A stretch of DNA of 64,000 nt from Ailanthus altissimus (Eukaryota; Streptophyta; Magnoliopsida; Sapindales; Simaroubaceae). The stretch is taken from assembly GCA_946807835.1 (NCBI GenBank), contig OX327696.1, positions 2,740,501 to 2,804,500 on the forward strand, read 5' to 3'. Shown here one piece after another: positions 1 through 10,569 of the stretch. Each line of letters begins with the position of its first letter. Within the stretch, counting starts at the first letter, position 1. The notes below the pieces were generated by a model. It had not been told where the DNA came from. It was given only the letters and a program-made list of their open reading frames with translations, and did not search any database. The position numbers were made by a program, and so were the translations under genes.

Positions 1-955
1 CCCTTTTATTTTATACACAATGAAAAATTATAAGTCACACCATAAGAAAGAACATATAAGATTAACATACCAATAAAAATAAATAAAAAAACAAACCAAT
101 CAACAAGACACAAGATATACGTGGTTTGGCAAAAAATTATCTACGTCCACAGAGGATCCATGATCCAGCTTCTTATTATTGAAATAGATTACTAAGTATC
201 TTCTTACATCATCAATGATCCTACAAGTCCTCTTAGCATCTCTCATAGAGACCTCTAAGCATCTACCATTGATCACCATAACTCCCTAAGACCTTTTAGT
301 ATCTCCTCAGAAGAGCTTTTTACAAGAAACACAAGAATAGCCCGACCTTCTAAGCCAAAAGGATCTATCGTATTTCTCTTTTGTTTACTCAAGAACCAAA
401 AAAAAAATTCCCCAAAAGTTACACCCTAGTATACCACGCACTTAATGCTTACCTAGCTCCTCTATTCCCTTATGGTTATATCTTAAAATCTTAGATGCTT
501 GATCTTAAACAAAAAGTTTATAAGTGTTTATATAGGGCGTATTTCGTGTCTACTAACCCTATTTCTTGTTAAAGTAAGAGTCCACTTATTTTAGAAGTCC
601 AAAACTTTTCAAAACTCGAAAACCTGAACCAAAACGGATATCCTAACATGTCTTGGTGCCATAACACTCATCCCGGGCATCGCGATGCTGGCCCTTCTTG
701 TGCCTACCACCATAACATTAGGGGCCCAACGCTATAGCGCTGGGTTACTGTCTTGGGCGTTGCAGCGCTCAGTAATGAAGGCTGCGACACTCAACTATAG
801 TGGCACCTTTTCGCGTTTTCTTCACTTTCTTCGCATCTTTGAATATCGTTTCACTTCTCCCTTTATGCCCCACATATCCTAGACTTCTCCATACGTGTCC
901 AACACATTTTAAACTTCTTGTGACTCTCCGCTTTGGTATTCGTCTCAATTCTTGT
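1..955 (-). repeat. LTR-like segment, left edge outside window
   Basis: Read on the minus strand, this stretch ends with the LTR-tail signature seen in the Copia LTRs of this window: a short block resembling 'ggacgtagataattt' followed by 'gccaaaccacgt' (plus-strand 118-152). It also carries GC-rich clusters with repeated GCGCT motifs (about 660-800), like those inside the 9.8 kb Copia LTRs. The right boundary near 955 is where Copia gag homology on the same strand stops. It may be an LTR inserted into, or recombined with, the neighbouring gag fragment. No partner LTR or target duplication was found, and the left end lies outside the window. Confidence 0.4.
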
Positions 956-2560
956 CCAACCAAGATTGTTGAATCACAATTTTTGATTAGCAAGCAAATT
1001 TTCAAATTCAACAAGAGATGGTTGGGTTAGCTAACCTTGTATAGTAGTAACAAAACTTTTATATTTAGGCCTCAAGCCATAGATGATGATTGTTCTCATC
1101 CTTGTTTTAGCAATAACAGTGGTAGGATGTAATTTAGATTCTTTGCAGCATAATGACTTTACTTTTGTGAAGTAATGGTTGATTTTACATTGCGTTATCG
1201 TCAATAGCTCATTCCCTAAAAGTTGTAGTCATGTGTTATTTTTATTTGAAAAGAGTAATTTTAAAGCGTCTCATGCTTCATTTGGTGTCTTAGTCTTCTT
1301 TATGTGCTCTAACATCTCTTTTTCAACTGTTTTCTTAATGGCGAACATAGCCTTATTGGCTTTCACCTTCCACTTCTTTAAAATGACTTCGTCTATTTAC
1401 TGCTTCACTACATTCTCACTAATGACCCCTACAAGATCTTGGCTTTGTAGGTAAAACTCCATCAATGTCATAAATGTATTGTAATTTTAGTTGTTGAATT
1501 TCTTAATTCCTCTAACTACTTAAAGTTCACCCATTGTGTCAGTAAGATTTCAATAATGTTGGACAAGTTAATCACAAACTACAAGTTTATAGAGTTCCTA
1601 ACTTTTTCCAACTCAAATAAAGTTCCATTAAAGTCAATCTCTGATCGTCTTATTGTTATTCTTAACGACATTTTCACCAATACAATAGTAACAATACCTA
1701 TGTGTACGTTTATATGAATTGTAAACTAGGAAGTTTTCAAGAAAGACTAGAGGGGTTACAATAATTCTACTTAAAATTTAGACTCTTTAGACAATATTAG
1801 CTTTTTTAATAGAACTTTCCTAAATATGTACTATTCATACAATTACACTAAACCCTGATAATAGCACTATATATTTAAATAGTAACCACATAAGTAGTAA
1901 CTATATGAATATTACTTTGATTACTATTATACGGCCCAAATAACTTGGCTTTGATACCAATTATTGCGTAGAATGGAGCACAAATGAAACTATTTTATTA
2001 TTACACCAAATACAAAACTTGTAATAAAAATTTTATAAAATATTATTTTTTTCTTACAAAATAACACTCACAACTCAATACTCACACCTTATTGAGTTTA
2101 TTACTTGCTCAACTCTCAATACTCAATACTTGATCATTTTCTCCTATTTGATCAAGTTATGAAACACTTAATCACTTCTTATCACTAGATCAAGCTACTA
2201 GACACTTGGCCACTCTTTACATTAGATGAAGTTACTACACACAGGATGCCCAAACTAAATATGTAGTATTTATATTTATTGTCACTAAATTTAAATCATA
2301 TAAATTAAATTTTCTCAACCATATAATTTTTTATATTTTTTCCTTCCAAAAATATTCTCACTTATTTTGGATATTTTTAAAATTGAGATTTGGGCTTTAA
2401 TTCTAAAATCCTCCATTTCTTGGGCTTTAATTTTAAAATCCTTTATCTCTTAAGCTCAAGCCTAAATTCTAAAATACACCATGTGTTAGACTTGGGCTTA
2501 GCATATTAAATTTTATTATTAACCTAAAGTTAGTATTGTAATTTTTAACATAAAGTCACT
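955..2560 (-). mobile_element. 5' part of a decayed Copia element (gag, leader, PBS, LTR)
   Basis: On the minus strand the order is LTR (about 1965-2560), a primer-binding site for initiator tRNA-Met (1945-1959, reading TTGGTATCAAAGCC), a leader, and then the N-terminal half of a Copia gag (about 1480 down to 960). Gag shows the motifs IIIYGLRPKYKSF and PSLVEFENLLANQ, both known in this gag family. The reading frame is broken by stops and shifts. The same LTR, leader and gag sequence recurs at 8.2-9.2 kb (minus) and 4.7-6.4 kb (plus), so all three are copies of one family. Pol is absent. The outer LTR edge near 2560 is approximate. Confidence 0.7.
1945..1959 (-). other. tRNA-Met primer-binding site of Copia fragment
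   Basis: The minus strand reads TTGGTATCAAAGCC, one change from the usual plant Copia PBS core TGGTATCAGAGC that pairs with the 3' end of initiator tRNA-Met. It lies directly beside the LTR end, as expected, and fixes the orientation of the 955-2560 fragment. Confidence 0.75.
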
Positions 2561-4404
2561 TCTAGCTAACGTACTATTTATATATATATATATATGAGGG
2601 AAAATGAAGTGAAAATTTATTAATATACCATGCAATATAAAAATGTCTTTTTTAAGTGACCATAAACAAAACACGTACAATAATTTATAACAATATACTC
2701 AAAGACTTTGGCAACAACAAGAATCTTGTGGGCTTAAGTGGCGTCAACTGTGGTGGATGGCAATAAGCAGCGAATAGCATTCCAAGTAGATTTTGATATT
2801 TTTAAACAATAAGAGAAAAGAAAAAATAGGTAAATATAATAGAAATAAATGGTAATTCCTCTCTCTCTATATATATTTTTAATATAAGAGTTTATGAGGA
2901 GAAAGGATTTAAATTCGAGACCTCACTTTTACCGCCGATTTCAAAAAGAAAAGAACAGTCTAAAACATTTCATTTTTTTTATTTTTTTTAATAATTAAAG
3001 AATTATTATAAATGTTAAATCTAATAAATATTACGAACAAATAATTAAAAGAGAGACATTATCCCTCTTAGCATTCTTAATTGTATTTATCAACAGTTAT
3101 AATATAATTTATCCTTTGATTATTAATAACACTTATACATCAAATTTAAACAGTATTTTTTATTTTTATTTTTTACTTATTACTCTGTTTTCATTATTTC
3201 TTTCACCCTGACGAAAAGAATGGGGATCTTTACGACAATATTGCAACGTCGTCGTTGACTGTGCTAGAGAGAAGGAAATGAATGACAGCGTGGAACAATG
3301 ATGAAAATGAGTGGAAAGAGAGATGAAACTTCCTGGAAGGTTCAAGGAAATGTTACTGAAAAAGTGAAATCTCTTTTTCCAATTGTTAAAAAAGAATGCT
3401 TATATAATTGGGATATAGATTTATATCCAAATTAATGTATATAATTTTTATCGGTATTGAATAATCATATTATTAATGAAAATTAAAAAATCAACAGCTA
3501 CTTAGATTGGTTAGTGACCCATCTTTCTAAAGTGTCGAGGTTCTTTTTCAGTTTCCTCTGTTTAACTAACTAACGAAAAGGGTCCTCTGTTTCCTCTGTT
3601 TTTGCTTGATCACTGTATATTTTCTCCATCATTGCGTACACAAAAAAAAAAAAAATTAGAAGTTTAAAAAAAATTGATAAGCGGGTGTCTTAAAGAAAAT
3701 TTAAACCCTCCTTGAAATCATTAGTAGAAAGTTAATTGGAAAATTCAAGAGCACGTAAGCAAATCTTTGGTTTAATTATTCATTTTTATTTTGATCTTTA
3801 TATAATATTTAGGTGCGCAGAAGCAGGACAGAGCGATTGCTCAGCCGCTTCTTTCTTTCTCCTTAAAATCGCCAATACGTTCGAGAAATGACACACCACA
3901 AGGTTTTGTTTACTTTTTCTTCAAATTTCAAACCAGCTCAAAACTCAAAGAGTTCGTTCCACAGTTCGTTTATCTCTCAAGGATATGTAAAAGCTGTTAA
4001 TTGTCTCTCAATTTATTTCATATTCTTAGGAGCCAAATGAGGTGGTTTGAGTTGGATTTATGATTAATTAAACCAGAGAAAACAAATAACTCAAAAGATC
4101 CAAACAAAAATTTTCATCATTTCTTATGTCTGGTCGTTTTCTGATGATCCAAACAGCATAACTGCAAAATCACACACACCCCGGATAGACTCGTTGGTCA
4201 AATTCAACTTCAGTTAAAATTCTGTGCTTTGATCGGAACCCAGCAGAGCGTTTTCTAGTACAAAAGGATGAGAAGAATCAGAGGGCAATATAACTGGAAG
4301 CGAGATGCACACCAGTAGATATATTCAGAGGATAAATAAAAAAGAATTGCCAGAAAGTTGCAACGTAAATAGCAGAGGAAAGAGAAACAGAGTGAGAGAT
4401 TGAC
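2561..4404. other. no gene recognised; AT-rich spacer
   Basis: No supported reading frame. The stretch contains a short TA run near 2580, poly-A/T tracts (2970-2990, 3640-3665) and somewhat GC-richer DNA at 3190-3360 and 3810-3900. The latter could be an old promoter or leader, but nothing ties it to a gene. Confidence 0.5.
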
Positions 4405-4583
4405 CTGAAGGAACACTTTTAGCATTAAAAATGTCAAACTGATGTGACAGCAATTTTTACGTTCAATGAACAAGACCTTGGACATGTATAATTTAAATCC
4501 ATCTGATAAGAGAAGCACAACCATTAGCTCTAACTTTCTCCATATGAGGTGGAAGTTGTGGCAGAGATTGAAGCCTCTTACAT
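4405..4583 (-). pseudogene. relic TNL fragment (end of LRR exon)
   Basis: The minus strand encodes a short peptide starting CKRLQSLPQLPPHMEKVRAN followed by GCASLI. This matches the end of the LRR exon in TNL-1 (CKRLEFLPELPPSI...DGCASL) and TNL-2 (CKRLESPPELPASM). It then runs with stops to a splice-donor-like 'cag|gtcaat' at 4405/4404, the same exon end as in both genes. The intron sequence after the donor (agtgagagattgacct) is nearly the same as at 54,170-54,188. No NB-ARC, TIR or C-terminal exon was found nearby, so only this scrap of a third TNL remains. Confidence 0.75.
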
Positions 4584-4639
4584 GTTAAAGAAATTAATAC
4601 CAATTCAATTACATCAAATAATAATAGAAAAATATGGAT

Positions 4640-6375
4640 ACAAATTGGTGGTTGAAAGATATTCCTTAGTAAATTGAGAAGCTAGTTGGCAGATAAAAGT
4701 TGTAGAATTTGTGGACGATATAATTTAGAGAAGTTTTTAAAATTATAAATATTGTATTATAAATGAGAAAGGATGAAAGTTTTTAAAATTTATATAATAA
4801 ATTTTGTGTTTGGTGTATTAATAAAAGTATTTTATTTATATTTTATAGTGTTCAACAATTGATATTAAAGTCAAGTTGTTTGGAGGGTAAAACAATAGTC
4901 AAAGTATTATTTATATAGGTACTTTTCAAATATATAGTACTATTATTAGAGCATGTAGTCGTTTGAATGGCATATGTCAAGAATAATTTTGTTAAATAAG
5001 CTAATATTTTTTAAGGAGTTTGAATTTTAAGTAAGACATTGTGAACCCATCTAATCTTTCCTGAGAACTTTCTTGGTACACAATTCTTATAAACAAACAT
5101 GTAGGCAATGTTACTAGGGGTAAAAGCGTTGTTAAGATTAACAACGAGATAGTTAGAGATTGACCTTAGTAGCATTTCAATTGAGTTATGAAAAGTTTAG
5201 AACTCTGAAAGCTTGCAAATTAAGATCAAACTTGTTTAGCATTATTGAAGTCTTGCTGATACAATGGGTAACCTTCAAGTAGTTGGGGGAGTTAAGAAAG
5301 AAAACAACCAAAATTACAATACATAGGTAAGTTGATGAAGTGTTACCTACAAGGCCAAGATCTTTAGGAAGTCGTTTGTGAAAATGAAGTGAAGAAGCCA
5401 ATAGACAAAGCCATTTTAAAGAAGTGGAAGGTGATAGCTGATAAGACTATGTTCACCATTAAGACTACAGTTGAAAAAGAAATCACAAAAAGAAGGCTAA
5501 GATGCCAAATGAAGCATAGGATACTTTTGCATCACTTTTTTCAAAGATAAATAACATGTGATTATAGCTTTTTGAGAATGAGCTTTTGTCAATTACCCAA
5601 CACAATATGACGATCAACCAATACTTCACAAAGGTAAAGTTTTTATGCCATATAATATCTGAGTTAGATCTTGCCGTTGCTATTGCTAAATCTAAAATAA
5701 AAAGAATTATTATCCATGGTCTGAGGCTCGAGTATAGAAGTTTTGTTACTATTTTACAAGGTAGCTAACTCAACCATCTCTCATTAAATTTAAAAATTTG
5801 CTTGCTGCTTAGGAAGTGATTACCAAGCAAGTAGGTGGGGTCTCATTAAAAGGCTGTAAAGAAGCATTCTACATTGACAAAAGAAAAGATAAATTTAAAC
5901 AACATGTAGTTGAGAATCTAAAAGAGATGATGACATAATAATAAGTTATCAATAAGAAGGTAGCTCACAGATAGAGGGAGTGTGGAGGATTTACAATAAT
6001 GGTAGTCAGTCTAAGTAGAAGAATTGTTTTGAAGAAAAAGGCTACAATTATAAAAAAATCAAACACACGGCAAAAGATTGTTAGTCTAAGAAAAGGTTTG
6101 ATGAGGGTAATACTATCACATCAAAATCAAAAGGAAACATGAAGATGAGTAGGATGCAAAGTGTCTGTTGCTATAATTGATGAAGACTTACCACTCTCAG
6201 TGATAATGCCTAGATAGATTGACTATGAAAATAATTAGATCGTCGACTCAGGATATTTAAATCACATGACTAGTGACGATGAAAAGCTATAAGGTATAAT
6301 TAAGTACAAAGGAAGTCATGTGGTAGTGACAGCCAATAGCTCAAGATTGCCCATAACTTAGATCGGTAATGATAG
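4640..6375 (+). mobile_element. decayed Copia fragment: LTR end, PBS, leader, gag
   Basis: Plus-strand copy of the family seen at 955-2560. An LTR tail (to about 4856) is followed by a worn PBS (4857-4875), a leader, and gag from a start near 5263. That start opens with the residues GNLQVVGGVKKENNQNYNT. A readable stretch at 5586-5768 includes NQYFTKVKFLCHIISELD and RIIIHGLRLEYRSF. A protease/zinc-finger-proximal region follows to about 6370 (VDSGYLNHMTSDD near 6240). Many stops and frameshifts are present. The coding line is interrupted at about 6375 and resumes at 7596. Confidence 0.7.
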
Positions 6376-7595
6376 GGGTAATTAAGTTAATATTTTTATT
6401 TTTAAAACTTCATATTTGTTCGTAAAAATTAAGATTATATTGGTCTTTATGTATTTTATTATTATTTTTGTAGATTTAGAGTCATTGGAGTAAATAGAGT
6501 CAAAATTATGATGAAAATAAGCCAAAAATTTAAATTGCTATAGTGCTAAAAAATAGTAATCCTAATATAACTAGTATTTAATGTTTAACCCTAATTTGAA
6601 GTTATAAACTTATAAATGGAATGCAAAAACCTCTATTTAAAAGGGGAAGAGAAAAAGAAGTATTAAGACTTTGGAAAGGAAAAAATTTAGAAAAAGAATT
6701 CACAACACAAAATCAAAAATCAAAGCAAAAAATTAAAGAAATAAGATCAAGATTCAAGCTTCAAGTCAAAGAAAAGTGAAAAGTACATCAGAGAGTCACT
6801 TTAATTAGTTTTTCTATACCTTGTTTATCATTATATTCTTATTTTTGTTGATCTTTATAAATTGGTTAGGTATATTTCGTTTTATAATGGGCTAAATTAT
6901 TCATTTAAGGTTAGACTATGGGAACTTAATATGAATTTAGATTTTGTTAATTCTTAACTTATAATCTTAATACAATAAATTGATTCATTCTATATAAGTT
7001 TAATACTTTCATTATACTTGATCAGTATTTTAAATGATTAAGAAACCATGATGAACTCGATAGATGGATTCACGTATTAGCTTAGGATAGTTTGATGCAT
7101 GATCATAAGGTAACAACTATGAGTTTCATCTAGTATAGACATATATCTAGGTTGCAAGGGTGGTATAATTAAGACTTGATCTTAATGAATTACATTCTAA
7201 TTTGATTACTATAAATATATAGGTGATTATTAGAATGCGTAATATAGTCACTTGACCATCGACAGAGGTTTGTAATGAGATTAGTGTCTAAGCAAACAAT
7301 TGGTACTAAGAGATTAATAAATCTAATAAAATACTAGGGAACGAGTCAAAACCCTAAATTATCTTTATTTATGAATTCTACCATTTTCTTTTGTTTAGTT
7401 TAATTGATAAAGTTAGATTAGTTAATTACAATTCAGATTGTTATTTTTTGAATAAAAGTTAAGTAGGTATAGTTTTAGTACTTGATTTATAGAATTAGAT
7501 TGTATAGTTTTGTGGGATAAATATATGGACTTAAAATTCTATATTACTTAAGACAATGGTGTGCACTTGCACTTAGTTAGTATAGCACCAATCAA
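6376..7595 (+). mobile_element. ~1.2 kb insertion inside Copia fragment, solo-LTR-like
   Basis: The Copia coding line stops near 6375 and resumes at about 7596 (DVYYVPNINKNPFSV), so this ~1.2 kb was inserted. It has no coding potential. It contains an LTR-promoter-like stretch (ctctatttaaaaggggaaga near 6630). It ends with 'tgtgcacttgcacttagt', which resembles the tails of plant LTRs. The flanks gtaat and gtcat differ by one base and could be a worn target duplication. The identification as a solo LTR is an inference. Confidence 0.45.
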
Positions 7596-7770
7596 GTAAC
7601 ATAGTCATTGCATCTTGTTGCAGTCCTAATAAGATAATACTTCAAGATGTCTATTATGTCCCTAATATAAATAAGAATCCATTTTCAGTATCAAAGTTAA
7701 CATCTTTTGGATATTATGTCTTATTAGGTCCATAAGATGTTAAAGTCCAATCTGGTAGTCTATGGGTAAC
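7596..7770 (+). mobile_element. continuation of plus-strand Copia fragment
   Basis: Encodes a worn piece of the Copia region between protease and integrase: DVYYVPNINKNPFSV, then SKLTSFGYYVL. It continues the line broken at 6375 and abuts a minus-strand copy of the same family. A 23-base direct repeat (tagtctatgggtaacc core) occurs at 7754-7776 and 7841-7863, straddling this junction. Confidence 0.6.
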
Positions 7771-9240
7771 CTCATTAGTGCGTTCCTTGATAAGTCTTCA
7801 AAATTATCCTCGTAAGGTACATCTCATTGAGCCTTACATAGTCTGGTAGTCTATGGGTAACCTTGTGAGCTATAAGCAATCTTGAGTTATTGGCTATCAC
7901 CGCCACATGACTTCCTTTGTACTTAGTCATATTCTATAACTTTTTTTTGCCATCAGTCATGTGAATTGAACATCTTGAGTCAATGATCCAGTCATTTTCA
8001 TAATCAATCTATTCAACCATTATTGTTGAGAGTGATAGGTCTTCTTCTTCTATAATGACAGATACTTCAGCATTCTACTCATCTTCACTTTTTATTTTTT
8101 AGTTTGATGTGGTAGCATTACCCTCAACAAACATTTTCTTGGACCAAAAATCTTTTGCCATATCTCTGAATTTTCCACAATTTTAGTATTTTTCTTCAAA
8201 CTTTTTATTTTTCTTGGACTAATTACCATTGCAATGAGTTCTTTATGCTATAGTCGCATGTTATTTTTCTTTGAGAAGAGTGATGCAAAAGTGTCCCACG
8301 CTTTATTTAATGTATTCATCTTCTTTATATGTTCTAACATCTCTTCTTCAACTATGGTCTTAATGGTGCAAAATAGCCTTACCAGCTTTCATCTCCACTT
8401 CTTCAAAGTGGCTTCATCTATTAGCAGCTTTACTTTATTCTGCCAATAACCTCTTAAAGATCTTGGTCTTATAGGTAAGACTCTATCAGTGTTGCCCATG
8501 TATTATAATTTTACTTGTTGAGCTTCTTAATTCTTTAACTACTTAAAGGTTACCTATTGCGCTAGCAAAACTTTAATAATAATGGACAAGCTTGATCATA
8601 AACTACAAGTGTGTAGAGTTCTAAACTCTTCACAACTCAAATGAAGCTCCGCCAAAGCCAATCTTTAACTGTTCAACTGTTACTCTTAACAACACTTTCT
8701 CTACTATAGTAACAATTCCTATGTGTTTATTTATATGAATCATACATCATGAGAATTTCTAAGAAAGACTGGAGGGGTTACAACAATTCCACTTAAAATT
8801 CAAACTCCGTAGATAATATTTGCCTTTTTGATAGAACTTTTCTGGACATGCATAACACATATGACTACACCAAGCCCTAAATGGTACCATATATATGAAC
8901 AATACATGTATGACTAATAATTATATGAACAGTACTTCGACTAATGTTCTACGCCTGAGCAATTTGGCTTTAATACTAATTCATATGCATAATTGAGCAT
9001 AAATGGAATACTTTTATTAATACATAAAACACAAAACTTGCAATACATATTTTAAAAACTCTCACTCTTTCTCACTTACAACACAGTACTCCTAACTCAA
9101 CACCACACACTCTTTGTTGAGCTTATTATTTGCTCAACCTTCTAACACTCTTAACTCTCAATAATTGATCAACTCTTTATTCTTAACTTACTGTCCTTCT
9201 TGCTTACACCAAATGATGGAGGGTTGTTTTTAGAGTATAG
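7771..9240 (-). mobile_element. decayed Copia 5' part (gag-protease, leader, PBS, LTR)
   Basis: Minus-strand copy of the same family. It runs from a protease-proximal region (about 8060 down to 7880, including DYENDWIIDS), through gag (about 8560-8230, including TIVEEEMLEHIKK and KAWDTFASLFSKKN), the leader (8560-8960) and a degraded PBS (8964-8980). It ends in an LTR segment (8985 to about 9240). The LTR and leader align by eye with 1500-2300. The element lies tail-to-tail with the plus-strand copy, giving a diverged inverted repeat around 7770. Confidence 0.65.
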
Positions 9241-9840
9241 ATCTTGTAACATAAACCATTAAATAAAATATTCTAAAACTATATTTTCCACCAATTTCTA
9301 CAACTTCCATCCACTAACTAACGTTTTAATTCATCAAATAATATCTTCCAACCACCAACCACCAACTTCCATTCATCTTTTTCTTTTGTTAGATGTAATT
9401 TATTTGGTGTTGATTTCTTTAAAAGAAATTTCTTGATAAATTTCATGTACTAATTGCTAATTTGTAGTTACATAAATTGCTATGAATTTGAATGGCTACT
9501 TGCTTGTGTATGAATATTCGTTTAAATGGGACATGAAACATGTTTTTGATACTGACTCGAAATATTGCTTAGACAACTACCATTCCTTATGGAATTAATC
9601 ATATTTATGCGATAGTGATTTCAAGATTATGTCGTTTTATACAATAATAATTATAATTATTATAAGAAGTTAATTTATTTCAAGAAATTTTTTTATCGAT
9701 TAAAGAATAATAAAAAATTAAGAAACTAAATAATAAATATAAAAGAATGATAATTTTTCTCAAATTAATTCTCACCTTTTAAAGTATAAACTTTTTGTTT
9801 CAATTAGAAAAAAAAGGAAATATAATAAATATTTTAGATG
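9241..9840. other. no gene recognised; AT-rich spacer
   Basis: AT-rich flank between the minus-strand Copia fragment and the 5' LTR of the complete decayed Copia. No reading frame or other signal was recognised. Confidence 0.5.
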
Positions 9841-10538
9841 TGTGAGAATATTGATTAAAAATCATTGGAATATGATTTGGGGTTCAATCCAAGTGCGTAG
9901 AGTGTGCACGTATCAAAGATGGATGCGAAAGGAGGCGAAACAAAGAAGGGAGCACCAGGTGCCGGCGCCGCGGCAACCAGGTGTAGACTCCGCAACACCC
10001 AGAACAGAACCTGAGAGCCGCAGCGCTGAGTAGAAGCGCACCAGTGTCGAGGCGACGAGAGCCCAGCGTCGCAGTGCTGGAGACGGGAACAGTGTCCCAA
10101 AATTAGGAAACTTCCTAATTTCGTCTCCCACTTGCTCCAAGACTCCCTAATACGACTCCTACATGTATAGGGTAAACTTAGGTCATTCCAAAGCTTATAT
10201 AAAGGCTATCAATTGGCTTGTAAATATATCTTGACAATCTTTATGATAAACAAGAGATCTTAATGGTTCTTTGTCAAAGAAAATCCCTAAAATGAGAGAG
10301 AGAGTTTTCTTTGTGATCTTTCTTGTAAAATGAATACTTTGTGAGTGCATTGTGATTCATAATAAGAGAAGATTGTGATTTTGATTCGCCATGGACGTAG
10401 GCAAGTTACCGAACCACGTAATTCTTTGTGTGTTCTTCTTCTACCCCTTTTCTCTATTTATTTCTTAAGTAACTTGTTCTACATGATTATATTGCTTGGG
10501 TAAATTTTTTGCTTGTTTGTGTGCTTCTGCTTCAATAA
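9841..10538 (+). repeat. 5' LTR of dead Copia
   Basis: Begins TGTGAGAATATTGATT and ends just before the PBS. A TATA-like 'cttatataaagg' lies near 10194. The tail has the block 'ccatggacgtaggcaag' followed by 'ccgaaccacgta', shared with the other Copia LTRs here. GC-rich GCGCT clusters occupy about 9960-10090. Confidence 0.9.
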
Positions 10539-10540
10539 AC

Positions 10541-10554
10541 TGGTATCAGAGTTT
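10541..10554 (+). other. tRNA-Met primer-binding site of dead Copia
   Basis: TGGTATCAGAGTTT starts two bases after the LTR end and matches the initiator tRNA-Met primer core. Confidence 0.85.
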
Positions 10555-10569
10555 TGGTTCTAAGCAGAC

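Noticed and set aside
1179..1454. 91-codon plus-strand frame with many Phe and Ser residues
   Set aside because: It is the antisense of a minus-strand Copia gag fragment; the similar frame at 8234-8449 is explained the same way.
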